Source: Candidatus Nanoarchaeia archaeon (lineage in GTDB: Archaea; Nanobdellota; Nanobdellia; Woesearchaeales; JANQNE01). Taken from it: DNA of 64,000 bases. The stretch lies in the NCBI GenBank assembly GCA_028279725.1, contig JANQNE010000002.1:1-64000 (forward strand), written 5' to 3'. The notes below the pieces were generated by a model. It worked only from the letters and a program-made list of their open reading frames with translations, did not search any database and had not been told where the DNA came from. This document shows, in pieces, positions 9,831 through 19,503 of this stretch. A program made the position numbers and the translations under genes. Every line of letters begins with the position of its first letter. Within the stretch, counting starts at the first letter, position 1.

Positions 9831-10124
9831 TTATGGGTTATCTATGATGTATGTCCATATTTTCTTGTTTTCAGAATCATGCCTTAGGCATGAGACTCTT
9901 CCCTTGAGATTTACGCCTACTCTTAGAGGTTTGGGGATAAGGAAGTATTTTGTGCAGCCTTTTTTTCCTCTTTCATATATTGCAGATTCGATATTTGCAT
10001 TATCTTCAGAAACCAGATGGATGTTGTCCATGCATCCTTTTAATTTCTCTACATCCTCAATAGGCATCTTGATGTGCAGTATAACGTCATTGCCTAGTCT
10101 TTCAGAACCGATGATTGAAGCCAT
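9831..10124 (-). CDS. Conserved hypothetical small protein
   Basis: 97 aa, MASIIGSERLGNDVILHIKMPIEDVEKL...KYFLIPKPLR; SD AAGAGGT upstream of 10124. Confidence 0.6.
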   Translation of the reverse strand: MASIIGSERLGNDVILHIKMPIEDVEKLKGCMDNIHLVSEDNANIESAIYERGKKGCTKYFLIPKPLRVGVNLKGRVSCLRHDSENKKIWTYIIDNP

Positions 10125-10207
10125 TTTACCTCTTTTTTTCTAATGAACAACCACCCACATATAAAATTTTGCTCTATATTGTTTATACTAATATATATTT
10201 TAAGGAA

Positions 10208-10280
10208 AAATATAGCCTAAAAATGCTGAAATTGGGCTATATTTCTGGGATAACCTATATTAACTTGGTATTTTTATCCC
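10208..10280 (+). promoter_or_regulatory. Structured 5' leader (two consecutive hairpins) upstream of operon
   Basis: AAATATAGCC(10208)...GGCTATATTT(10244) and GGGATAA(10247)...TTATCCC(10280), then SD AGAGGTGAG and ATG 10299. Confidence 0.45.
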
Positions 10281-10298
10281 CTGTTAGAGGTGAGGGTT

Positions 10299-10877
10299 AT
10301 GTTTCATAAAAAGAAGATAATGTTAATTCTGTTCATGGTTGTAGTATTCTCTGTCTTTGTTGTTGCGAGCAAGGTGATAAAAGAGGAGACTAAAGTTATC
10401 TCTGACAAAGTTCAGGAGGTAGAGGATTGTGAGTATATTTCCTGGCAGGAAGAAGTTTCTGCTTATGGGATCTGTGTTCAGGAATATGCTGAAGTGATCT
10501 GTGATGATGAGCCTCTTAATGAAAGCTGCAGTGATGTGATAAGGAAGATAAATTATACATGTGCGAATGGCACTGAGATTGTTGAGAAGACAGATAAGAA
10601 GTGTGATAAGAAAGCAGTTCTTGTTAATGATATTGTTAAAGTTGATACTTCTGAATATGAATGTTCGACTACAGAAGAAGGAAATGATGTAGTTGTTGTA
10701 TGCGACAGCAAGTATGACGGCAATGGTGATGGGGAGTGTAGTTCTGGTGAGAGCTGCATGAAGTTTGTTGTTGATGGAGATAAGTATCAGAAGTATGAGA
10801 AGAACTCAAGGGATGATTTTGTCTCATCTGATGATAGCTTTTTCTTAGAAAAGGCATCTGTGGAGGTGCTAAAATGA
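10299..10877 (+). CDS. Secreted Cys/Asp-rich hypothetical protein
   Basis: MFHKKKIMLILFMVVVFSVFVVASKVI signal/TM; SD AGAGGTGAG favours ATG 10299 over GTG 10290. Confidence 0.7.
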   Translation: MFHKKKIMLILFMVVVFSVFVVASKVIKEETKVISDKVQEVEDCEYISWQEEVSAYGICVQEYAEVICDDEPLNESCSDVIRKINYTCANGTEIVEKTDKKCDKKAVLVNDIVKVDTSEYECSTTEEGNDVVVVCDSKYDGNGDGECSSGESCMKFVVDGDKYQKYEKNSRDDFVSSDDSFFLEKASVEVLK

Positions 10878-12052
10878 GACGCGTGATGTTGTTTTTTGGA
10901 ATGATGGTTTTGATGAGCAGTTTTGTCTCTGCAATCCTGGTATTTGAATACACAGATAATGACTCAACTTACCCTTATAGGGAGAACAACTATATTGATC
11001 AGTTGGGCAGTAATTTCTCAGTTAATCAATCTGTAATTATAACTAATATAACTGTTCTCATGAAGGAGATTGGTTCTCCATCAGGCAATTTATGGATTTC
11101 ACTTCAGACATGTTCAGGTAATGACCCTTCTGGAACAGTAATAGCAAATTCATCAGTTGTTGATGGAAGTGCGATTGGAACTTCAGCTGTAACAGTCAAT
11201 TTTCCTTTTTCCAGCGGAGATATTTTGATAAATACAGAATATTGCATGTTTTTAGATGGAGGTACTGCTGATGCTTCTAATTATTGGAGAGGGCACTATG
11301 GTAATGATAATGAAGCAAATCCTTTATTTTTCTCAACCAATAATGGGGCTTCCTGGGCAAATGATGGAACAAGACAATTAGTCTTTGCTGTGCATGGGAG
11401 GTTAGAAGGAGATGCAGCTCCTATTATTTCAAACATCAACTGCACTTCATGTAATGTTCCTTATGGTGATACTTCTTCTCCTTACACTACTTCAGATACA
11501 ACTCCTACATTTAAGATGGATACAGATATAGATTCTATCTGTAGAATCGGTGATGAGGATGATAGTTATAGCACTATGGAGAGTTTCAGGAATTGCAGTA
11601 CAACAGGAGCAAAAAATCATACATGTTCTTTAATGGTATTTGATGAACTTATTTACTCCACAGATTATGTCTATATTGTGTGTGCAAGCATAGATAACTC
11701 TTCACTTACGAACTCCACAGGAACATTACAGATGAACATAACTGATTTAGATTCAAATACAACTGCTGCTATAGATACAGGAATAGCAAAAAGTGTTATA
11801 TCCGGAGCTACAACATACTCCAGCCAGAAGATCTATCTTAGGGATATAAATAATAACCAAGTGTCTGCCACAGCAGATAGAGTGGTTGTGGATGGAAGCC
11901 AGAGGTGGATATTCAACTATGCTCTGGAGAGTGAGAGTTTGCTTGGGCTGTTTAATCTTACTCCAGCAGTCTATGTGCTGGATATGGCAAACATCTCAAT
12001 GTCAGATATAGAAAGCCAGGTGTCAACATTGATCAACTCAACAGATAGTTGA
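10874..12052 (+). CDS. Secreted beta-sandwich/Ig-like protein
   Basis: Signal peptide MRRVMLFFGMMVLMSSFVSA; Thr/Ser/Asn-rich; ATGA overlap with previous gene; GGAGGTG SD. Confidence 0.75.
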   Translation: MRRVMLFFGMMVLMSSFVSAILVFEYTDNDSTYPYRENNYIDQLGSNFSVNQSVIITNITVLMKEIGSPSGNLWISLQTCSGNDPSGTVIANSSVVDGSAIGTSAVTVNFPFSSGDILINTEYCMFLDGGTADASNYWRGHYGNDNEANPLFFSTNNGASWANDGTRQLVFAVHGRLEGDAAPIISNINCTSCNVPYGDTSSPYTTSDTTPTFKMDTDIDSICRIGDEDDSYSTMESFRNCSTTGAKNHTCSLMVFDELIYSTDYVYIVCASIDNSSLTNSTGTLQMNITDLDSNTTAAIDTGIAKSVISGATTYSSQKIYLRDINNNQVSATADRVVVDGSQRWIFNYALESESLLGLFNLTPAVYVLDMANISMSDIESQVSTLINSTDS

Positions 12053-12062
12053 GGCCTTTAGA

Positions 12063-12593
12063 ATGAAAGAAGCTCAGCTGAAACAACTGATCGTAATTGT
12101 GTTCTTTTTGTTAGTTTTTTCAGTTGTAGTTATTGCTTTGAATGTTACTGGGGTTGATGGTGTGAATAATCTAAAATCAGATCTTGCTGCAATAGTCGGA
12201 GGGAAGAATATCTTTTCAGATTCATACACTGTAAAATACCTTGATCATCACAGGAATTTATCTGATGTTGAATTCAAGGAAGTTAGTGATGAAGGAAGTT
12301 CTGCATCATTGAAAAAAGGAAATGCTGAGGGCAAGATTGAGGGATTTGTTCTTGATGGAAAGAAATATGCAGTCCATCTTGTTGGGTGCGATCATGAAGG
12401 AGATACCTGCAATATAAGAGTAAATGGGATGCTGGTGAAAGATATTCCAGCAGATCAGGAGACGATAATCCCTTTAGCTGGAGATCATAAGATTGTAGTT
12501 AAGAAAATAGAGCTTGATTACTGCGATGAAAGAGAAGTGTGCGATTATATGTTTCAAGCGTATGATAGAGTAGATGTAGAGGTGTTAGGATGA
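12063..12593 (+). CDS. Membrane-anchored secreted hypothetical protein
   Basis: N-terminal TM QLIVIVFFLLVFSVVVIALNV; 176 aa; adjacent same-strand genes. Confidence 0.7.
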   Translation: MKEAQLKQLIVIVFFLLVFSVVVIALNVTGVDGVNNLKSDLAAIVGGKNIFSDSYTVKYLDHHRNLSDVEFKEVSDEGSSASLKKGNAEGKIEGFVLDGKKYAVHLVGCDHEGDTCNIRVNGMLVKDIPADQETIIPLAGDHKIVVKKIELDYCDEREVCDYMFQAYDRVDVEVLG

Positions 12594-12820
12594 CTGCAGC
12601 TCTTGCAAGGCTTTCTATAGCAAATTTAGACAATGATAACTATCAGGATGTTGTTGTTGGCTATTTAGTTGATGATGAGGATGATGGATGGATCAGTGCT
12701 GTTGGCAAGAACTGGTGGGGGAATACCAAAGAGAAGTGGAAGAAGAATATTGGTTATAAGGTGTTGGCGAATCCTTCTATCTTAGAAACTTATGAAGAAG
12801 TAAGGGGTGAGAATTTATGA
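12590..12820 (+). pseudogene. Truncated FG-GAP/VCBS repeat gene fragment, near-duplicate of 14206-14400
   Basis: TAALARLSIANLDNDNYQDVVVGYLVDDEDDGWISAVGKNWWGNTKEKWKKNIGYKVLANPSI matches the 908 aa ORF with one substitution (L/P); homology ends at about 12782. Confidence 0.75.
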
Positions 12821-12821
12821 T

Positions 12822-13130
12822 TTATTTTTTACGTTGTTTAACTTTTTTGATAATCCAATCTCCTCCAAAGAAAACTATTAATGAGGTGATAATCGGTAAG
12901 ATGAATGTATAACTCATAAAATAATATTTATCCAAGAAATTGTTTTCAAAATAAGTTATTTCACACTTAATGTCTATCTTACCACCTAATGGACATTTAA
13001 GATTTGGATTTGGGTTACATGAACTTTTACATGACATGATCTCCATTTGACCTAATAAATTTATGAAAAGAAATGATAAAACAAAAATTAACACAAAAAT
13101 CCCAATTTTTTTGAGGTTTTGATTACCCAT
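12822..13130 (-). CDS. Small two-TM membrane protein with CxxxC/C motifs
   Basis: 102 aa, N-term and C-term hydrophobic helices, MSCKSSCNPNPNLKCPLGGKIDIKC loop. Confidence 0.6.
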   Translation of the reverse strand: MGNQNLKKIGIFVLIFVLSFLFINLLGQMEIMSCKSSCNPNPNLKCPLGGKIDIKCEITYFENNFLDKYYFMSYTFILPIITSLIVFFGGDWIIKKVKQRKK

Positions 13131-13171
13131 AAGTGTATATTAATGGTTTTAATATAAAAACTTTACTAAAA

Positions 13172-15859
13172 ATGATGAAAAATTCAAAAATTACTCGATT
13201 AGAACTCATTTATGTGTTAGTAATTATTAGTCTTGCAACTTTAGCTTACGGCACCGGCATTCCTTACACCCCTAGCCCGGCCCAGGATTATTTGGTTGAT
13301 GGATATGACTCTTTGCCTTTTAAGGATCAAAGAGGTGATGAAAGTTGGTCTTTGAATATTAATACCAATTACGAGCCAGATAGAAATTGGGATACAAATT
13401 TTTATGATAATGCTGGTGGGTCGATATCATATAAATGTCTTAGTTATGCTTCTAGTACTACAAATGATTGGTTTAATCTACAATATGGTATACCTATGAA
13501 TAATTATAGAAGTTATATAAGTGGGAGATATGAAAATGGGACAAATCCTAGGTTTTTAGAAGCGAATTACCACGAAAGTATTAACGGCAATCATTATTCA
13601 TATACTCCTTTATTATACAAATTGAAGGTAATAAGCGCATATAGAGATCCCATAACAAATGAGAGGATCCCTTACAGACTAAAGGGGTACGCTGACACAC
13701 TTACAAATCCTCCTTCAGATTGGATAAATTATGATGATCCTAAACTTTCCAATCCTCAAGAGTTTAATTATACCTATCAAGAAGATTTGTTTAATATTGG
13801 TGAGTTCAAGGAGATATCAATAGATTTGGAAATATTTAGAGGAACTGATGATGAAAACAGATTAAAAGAAGCAATGGAAAAATATGGTGCTCTCCTTAGT
13901 TTTACAGAAAACCTAGAAAGTTCAATTAATATTCATTCAATGGCATTAGTTGGGCATGGCGAAGATGGAAGCGGGACTTATTTTATAGCACATGATAATT
14001 ATGGTTCTGGAGGAAGTGGAGGGTACAGTGAATATAAAAAATTGTACATTGAAGATATTGATCAAGCATTTGCTTTTATTCCAAAGGGTGACTGGCCAAC
14101 ATACCACCATGACAATAGACGTACTGGATTCACTTTATTAAAAGGTGATATGGAAAAGGGAAAGACTCAGAGGAAGGCTATCAATCTGGTGTTGGGAACT
14201 CGAGGTACTACAGCAGCACTTGCTCGTCCGAGTATTGCTAATCTTGATAATGACAACTATCAGGATGTTGTTGTCGGCTATCTTGTTGATGATGAGGATG
14301 ATGGATGGATCAGTGCTGTTGGCAAGAACTGGTGGGGAAATACTAAAGAGAAGTGGAAGAAGAACATTGGTTATAAGGTGTTGGCGAATCCATCTATAGG
14401 GAATTTGGATGATGATAAAGAACTTGAAGTTATTGTTGGATTGTATAATGGAACTTTAATATTGATAGATCCTGATGGAAGCAAGGATCCTTATATGACA
14501 GGCTATACTGTTGATAAAAAGTATTCTGCTATTGGCGGAAGTGATGTAAGGGGAAGATTGGGTTTTACTGCGATAGCTAACCTAGATAATGAAGGAAGAA
14601 ATGAGATCATATTTGCTGACAATAGTTATAATTATGACTGGAACGGAACTTTGTATGTTTTGGGTTATGAAGGCAATAATCTTGTAGAGAAAGATATGAT
14701 AAACTTGACTGAAGGTATCGGTGGAGCAGATGGTGGAGCTCATGGTGCTGTAGCTATCGCTGATGTCGATAATGATGATAAAGAAGAGATTGTTGTGCCA
14801 GGATTCTATGGGATAAAAGTCTATGATTATGATTCTGGAACTTTGAGCCTCAAGTGTAATAACACTCATTCCTATATCAGCGCTGCTCCTGTTATATATG
14901 ATATTGATAGAGATAATGAATACGAGATAATCTATACTACAGCTGATTATGACTGTGATTATGGAGGCTGTTCTAATAACCTATATGTTATAGATGCTGA
15001 TTCCTGCACTGAAGAGAAAACTAAAAGCCTGGATATCTATTCATTGGTATCTCCTGCTATAGCTAATTTTGATTCTGATTCAAACCTAGAAATTATAATC
15101 CTGGGGAGGACTGCTGAATACGGAGATTATGATGAAGTGCAGCTTTTTGAATATGGAAGCAGCATAACTGAAGAATGGACTTATCCAAAATCAGGAAGCA
15201 TACAGCTTGTAGATAGTGCTCCTAATATTGTCGATATCGATGGAGATGGAGATTATGAGATCATAATCGCAAGCACTACTTCAAGCATAATGATACTAAA
15301 TAATACTGGAGAGATATTTGACGAATTTGATGTTGAAGGAACTATAGGCAGCACTCCTGTTATAGGGGACCTTAGCGGGAAAGGAGTTGCAGAGCTTACT
15401 GTCAAAAGATCTGGCTCTCCGGTAAATATCTTAACAACACTGACTGGAACAAACCGCATGCCTGAACTAAATCAAATAGGTGATATAACTGCAATAGCAG
15501 GAGATTTGATTAACATAAACGCTTCTGGACAAGTGGCTGCAACAGACCCAGATGGAGATAATACCACTATCTATTACAGCTCACCTCTCAATGAGTCTGG
15601 GCTGTGGCAGACTACTGTCAATGACACAGGAAATTATTCAATATTGGTGGAAGCTAGTGATGGGAATTTGTCAGATTATCAGTATGTTGATATCACTGTA
15701 TTCAGCAATGAAACTACTTTATCAAATACTTTTGCAGATAATACGACCAAAAAACTATTGAATTTCACAGGAACAGAAAATAAAACAATTACGATAAGGC
15801 TACCAAAAGATGCCTGGGTTATCCATACGAAGATGAAAGTGGAGGGGATGGCACCGTGA
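13172..15859 (+). CDS. Secreted papain-like (C1/C39-type) peptidase domain fused to FG-GAP/VCBS beta-propeller
   Basis: Signal peptide after MMKNSKITRLELIYVLVIISLATLAYG; candidate triad KCLSYASSTTNDWF / HSMALVGHGEDGSGTYFIAHDNYG; then WPTYHHDNRRTGF and repeated DxDxD FG-GAP repeats. Confidence 0.7.
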   Translation: MMKNSKITRLELIYVLVIISLATLAYGTGIPYTPSPAQDYLVDGYDSLPFKDQRGDESWSLNINTNYEPDRNWDTNFYDNAGGSISYKCLSYASSTTNDWFNLQYGIPMNNYRSYISGRYENGTNPRFLEANYHESINGNHYSYTPLLYKLKVISAYRDPITNERIPYRLKGYADTLTNPPSDWINYDDPKLSNPQEFNYTYQEDLFNIGEFKEISIDLEIFRGTDDENRLKEAMEKYGALLSFTENLESSINIHSMALVGHGEDGSGTYFIAHDNYGSGGSGGYSEYKKLYIEDIDQAFAFIPKGDWPTYHHDNRRTGFTLLKGDMEKGKTQRKAINLVLGTRGTTAALARPSIANLDNDNYQDVVVGYLVDDEDDGWISAVGKNWWGNTKEKWKKNIGYKVLANPSIGNLDDDKELEVIVGLYNGTLILIDPDGSKDPYMTGYTVDKKYSAIGGSDVRGRLGFTAIANLDNEGRNEIIFADNSYNYDWNGTLYVLGYEGNNLVEKDMINLTEGIGGADGGAHGAVAIADVDNDDKEEIVVPGFYGIKVYDYDSGTLSLKCNNTHSYISAAPVIYDIDRDNEYEIIYTTADYDCDYGGCSNNLYVIDADSCTEEKTKSLDIYSLVSPAIANFDSDSNLEIIILGRTAEYGDYDEVQLFEYGSSITEEWTYPKSGSIQLVDSAPNIVDIDGDGDYEIIIASTTSSIMILNNTGEIFDEFDVEGTIGSTPVIGDLSGKGVAELTVKRSGSPVNILTTLTGTNRMPELNQIGDITAIAGDLININASGQVAATDPDGDNTTIYYSSPLNESGLWQTTVNDTGNYSILVEASDGNLSDYQYVDITVFSNETTLSNTFADNTTKKLLNFTGTENKTITIRLPKDAWVIHTKMKVEGMAP

Positions 15860-18681
15860 AAATAATGAAATTATTAGTATTTGGAATAATCATCTCAATC
15901 CTCAGTATTTCCTCACTTGCTGATCAAAATCTTGTAGAAAGAAAGGCTAGGCTTAACATATATACTACTGATAATGAAAATGAATTTGTTGCTCAGCTGT
16001 ATGCAAAGCCTGTCAATATGAAAGATATTAACGGAGAGTTCAGGCCTTATGAAGAAGTTACTAAATTTTATGAAGATAATGATGAGCTAGTTCTAGAATG
16101 GAACAATAAAAGTGTGAAACTGAAGATCTATACTATTGATGATAATAAGAAGTTTTTGAAATCTCTTTCCCAGGAAGAAAAGAACAATCTTAAGTTTAAA
16201 ACAAAAATAAAAAAAGAAAGAGGAAGCTATTACTACACCCATAACCTCAGTAAATCAAAACAGCCAGAAGCAGTTGGTTATGATGTAGTGACAGAGAATG
16301 TTGACTGTATAAAGAGAGGCTTTGACCTTATCTGCGGTGAGCAGAGGATAAGCTTCAATGATGCTGTTTATCTACAAAACCTGACAGTTAATCTCTCAGA
16401 TGATAAAGTTGAGTTTTCAGGTGATGACCTTAGCTATATAGACCCTTCAGTAGATCTGGATATTGATGATATTTCAGAGACTACAGGCTATGTAAAACGA
16501 AGACATACAGATAACTATTATTATGGATATTATACTGAGACTGGATTTAAGGTAGGACATGATTATAGCGGCTCTAAATACTGCAGAGGATATATGAACT
16601 GGTCTCTTGATGATATAAATACTTCCTGGGAAATAACAGATGTTAAGCTTACATGGAATGATTACAAGGAAGAGGGTACTGAGGATACAGTTAAATTTTA
16701 TAAGATGGTCCAGACAGATCTTAGTGACTGGACTCCTAGTGATCAGCAAGGGAGAGAGGATCTGTATGATGCAATAGGGGACAGTACTAATTACTACACA
16801 GATTCTTCTCCAGATGAAGATGAATATAATGTAGCTGAGCTTGGCTCTTCAGCTGCTTCGCAGATGAATTCTGATAAAAGCAACGGATATGGATTCTATA
16901 TCGGAGTTAAGGGTGGAGAAGGAAATGAAGAGACAAGAGTTGGAATAGATATAAAAGATCCTTCGTATCCTGCTTATCTGAATCTGACTTATGTTTTTGC
17001 TGATCTAACTCCTCCAAACACTACTGCAAATGCCACTTCACCTCCGAATGGATCAGGATATGCTTTTGGAAATGCAACAGCAGAATATGTAGGGATAACA
17101 TTTTCCTGCACTGATAATGGAGGGCCTGGAAATGCTTCTGGATGTGATACTACATATTATTGCACAGATACAAATAATACATGCACACCGGATAGTGTAT
17201 ATTCATCGCAATTTACCATTTATAGTCATGGTACAACATACTTGAGATTTCACAGTGAGGACATCAAAGGAAATGATGAAACAGTGCAGAACAAAATAGT
17301 AATAATCGACAGAAGCCCTAATGTTTCGAGTATGATGGTCCTCCCTTTGAATCCTACTGCAGGAGATGATCTATTCTGCAACTATTCTTTTTCAAGCCCT
17401 GGGAGCTATAATGAGAAAGATTCAACTTATGACTGGAAGAAAAATGGAGTTAGTCAGGGTATCAACTCCCAAGTTATTAGGAAAGAAAACCTTACTATTG
17501 GAGATAATTGGTCATGTGAATTTACTCCGAGCAATGGGTTAGCGAATGGGACTAAAGGGATAAGTCCTAATGTGACTATACTTGGAACTATAAAAAATCC
17601 TAAAATATATGTTGGGAGTACTTTAGTCTGGAATTCAAGCGGTTATTATAGTGATGAGGAAATGATAACTGGATTTGCAGATGAGATAAATTCAGAAATA
17701 ATTGATTGTATTCCAGATGCTGAAGGTTATTGCAATATTTCAATAACATTCAGCTCAGAAGACAGCGGAAAGCTGAATATCTCAGAGGTCAGTACATACC
17801 ATAGGTCAAGAAGAGAGACTTTGAATGTGACTTCGATAAAGCTGATACATTCTGATGGAACAGATCATATATTTGAGATTGTAGTAGAGAATGATGGGGA
17901 TATAACCTTGGATAATATCTCCTGGGCATTTGATACTGATGATGGAACTATGATCTATAGCGATCAAAACATGGCATTGCAGCCTGGAGAGGATGTATTT
18001 GTATATCTGAGGCATAACTATAGCTTAGCGGGTGATCTTGATGTAACTCTAAATGTTACGTCTGGAAATATCTCAGCTTCAAGGACTGAGGAGGTTCATA
18101 TAGGTGATCTTATGATCACAAACTTCAGCGAGATTCATCAGAATGGCACATTGAGTGTGTTTGAATTTTATATACAAAATACAGGAAGTTCTAATCTTAC
18201 TGGGATAAACTGGAGCCTTGATACTGGGGATGCTGTAATAAATTCAAATGAGCTGATAGATCTTACAGCAAATGAGGCAGCTATGGTCTATGTTGAATAT
18301 AATTATACTCAATATGGCACTTTTACAGCGGAAGCATCTTCTACAGACGGATTTTACTACGATAGTAAGTCTATTACAGTTGATGCTTTGCTTGTGGATA
18401 CATCAGACTTGAGTTTGCTGCATAATGCTAGTACTCATAATGTATTCTTCTTTAAGATCACGAATAAGTATCAGGCGGCATTATCAGACATCAACTGGAC
18501 TTTTGATACTGATGATGGTGTTGTGATAAGCGCAAATCAGCTTTTTAACCTTACGCCAGATGAAGAGATCTTTGTAATGCTGGAGCATAATTTTTCTTCT
18601 TCAGGAAGCTACAATGTAAATGCAACAGCGATCTATGATGGGTTTGAAGATTGGTCAAACTATACCTTTACAATCAGTTAA
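15856..18681 (+). CDS. Secreted multidomain protein with CARDB-like repeats
   Basis: Signal peptide; repeats NDGDITLDNISWAFDTDDGTMI / NTGSSNLTGINWSLDTGDAVI / NKYQAALSDINWTFDTDDGVVI; ATGA-type overlap with previous gene. Confidence 0.8.
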   Translation: MKIMKLLVFGIIISILSISSLADQNLVERKARLNIYTTDNENEFVAQLYAKPVNMKDINGEFRPYEEVTKFYEDNDELVLEWNNKSVKLKIYTIDDNKKFLKSLSQEEKNNLKFKTKIKKERGSYYYTHNLSKSKQPEAVGYDVVTENVDCIKRGFDLICGEQRISFNDAVYLQNLTVNLSDDKVEFSGDDLSYIDPSVDLDIDDISETTGYVKRRHTDNYYYGYYTETGFKVGHDYSGSKYCRGYMNWSLDDINTSWEITDVKLTWNDYKEEGTEDTVKFYKMVQTDLSDWTPSDQQGREDLYDAIGDSTNYYTDSSPDEDEYNVAELGSSAASQMNSDKSNGYGFYIGVKGGEGNEETRVGIDIKDPSYPAYLNLTYVFADLTPPNTTANATSPPNGSGYAFGNATAEYVGITFSCTDNGGPGNASGCDTTYYCTDTNNTCTPDSVYSSQFTIYSHGTTYLRFHSEDIKGNDETVQNKIVIIDRSPNVSSMMVLPLNPTAGDDLFCNYSFSSPGSYNEKDSTYDWKKNGVSQGINSQVIRKENLTIGDNWSCEFTPSNGLANGTKGISPNVTILGTIKNPKIYVGSTLVWNSSGYYSDEEMITGFADEINSEIIDCIPDAEGYCNISITFSSEDSGKLNISEVSTYHRSRRETLNVTSIKLIHSDGTDHIFEIVVENDGDITLDNISWAFDTDDGTMIYSDQNMALQPGEDVFVYLRHNYSLAGDLDVTLNVTSGNISASRTEEVHIGDLMITNFSEIHQNGTLSVFEFYIQNTGSSNLTGINWSLDTGDAVINSNELIDLTANEAAMVYVEYNYTQYGTFTAEASSTDGFYYDSKSITVDALLVDTSDLSLLHNASTHNVFFFKITNKYQAALSDINWTFDTDDGVVISANQLFNLTPDEEIFVMLEHNFSSSGSYNVNATAIYDGFEDWSNYTFTIS

Positions 18682-18749
18682 ATATATAATTTGATCGGCT
18701 CTTCATCTAATTTCTTAAACATATATTTCAGTGCGTCTTTATCGTTCAT
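18678..18749 (-). CDS. Putative 23 aa microprotein
   Basis: MNDKDALKYMFKKLDEEPIKLYI*, strong SD TGAGGTGAAACC before ATG; convergent overlap with end of 941 aa gene. Confidence 0.35.
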   Translation of the reverse strand: MNDKDALKYMFKKLDEEPIKLYI

Positions 18750-18826
18750 GGTTTCACCTCAATGGTCTTTTTAGAATAATGACGCCATTTCAGCGCCAAA
18801 CAGAGAACTAACTTACCATCCAGTCG

Positions 18827-18855
18827 GGTGACTACAAATGTTAGAGGTAGTCACC
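18827..18855. other. Perfect 9 bp inverted repeat 3' of the NTase gene
   Basis: GGTGACTAC-aaatgttagag-GTAGTCACC. Confidence 0.6.
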
Positions 18856-18870
18856 TATATGTGCTGCTTC

Positions 18871-19503
18871 TTATATTGATTTGTGAAGCTTGTCGAAGTA
18901 TTTTTTTGGGATGTAGAAGTCTTTCTTCAGCCTTTGCATGGTCTCTTCAAGATCGAGGATTGTCCATCTGTCTTTTTGTCTTATCGCTTCGTCAACTATA
19001 ATACTCCAATCAACTTCTGATTTTTTTAAGAGCATCTGGATGTCTGCGTAGTCATTCTCTCTGTTGGTCACGGATTTAAGGATTACCAGATCTTCGATTG
19101 AAATGACCATGACTGTAAGCGTGTAATCTTTCCTTGTGAAATCATGCCTTTCTCTGCTCCTGTCTTTCATCTCTTCTGTAAACTCTGTGCTGAATATATT
19201 CTTTACAAACAGATCAAATCTGGCGTCTCCTCTTTCAAACATTAATGGCTTATCCTTATTTTCAATCCTGTCTTGATCATATACACCTGCAAGCGCTCTT
19301 TTCTTAAATCCAAGCTCATTTATCGCTTTGATAAATACTTTCATATCATCTTCTCTTTCAAATAGTATATCAATGTCTTTTGTAGATTCTTTATATCCAT
19401 AATACATCAGAGCAGTACCTCCAAACGCATAACATACTATGTCTCCTTCTATCTTTGAGCTTACCAATTCAAACAATTCATCCTGTTCTTGTTTTCCAAT
19501 CAT
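18871..19503 (-). CDS. Nucleotidyltransferase-fold protein (AbiEii/DUF6036-like, candidate toxin)
   Basis: FGGTALMYYGYKESTKDIDILFE (GG...DxD), RFDLFV, and IEDLVILKSVTNRENDYADIQMLL. Confidence 0.65.
   Translation of the reverse strand: MIGKQEQDELFELVSSKIEGDIVCYAFGGTALMYYGYKESTKDIDILFEREDDMKVFIKAINELGFKKRALAGVYDQDRIENKDKPLMFERGDARFDLFVKNIFSTEFTEEMKDRSRERHDFTRKDYTLTVMVISIEDLVILKSVTNRENDYADIQMLLKKSEVDWSIIVDEAIRQKDRWTILDLEETMQRLKKDFYIPKKYFDKLHKSI

Noticed and set aside
14145-14399. 84 aa alternative-frame ORF over the FG-GAP repeat
   Set aside because: Out-of-frame shadow of the 908 aa gene; Leu/Arg-rich artefact
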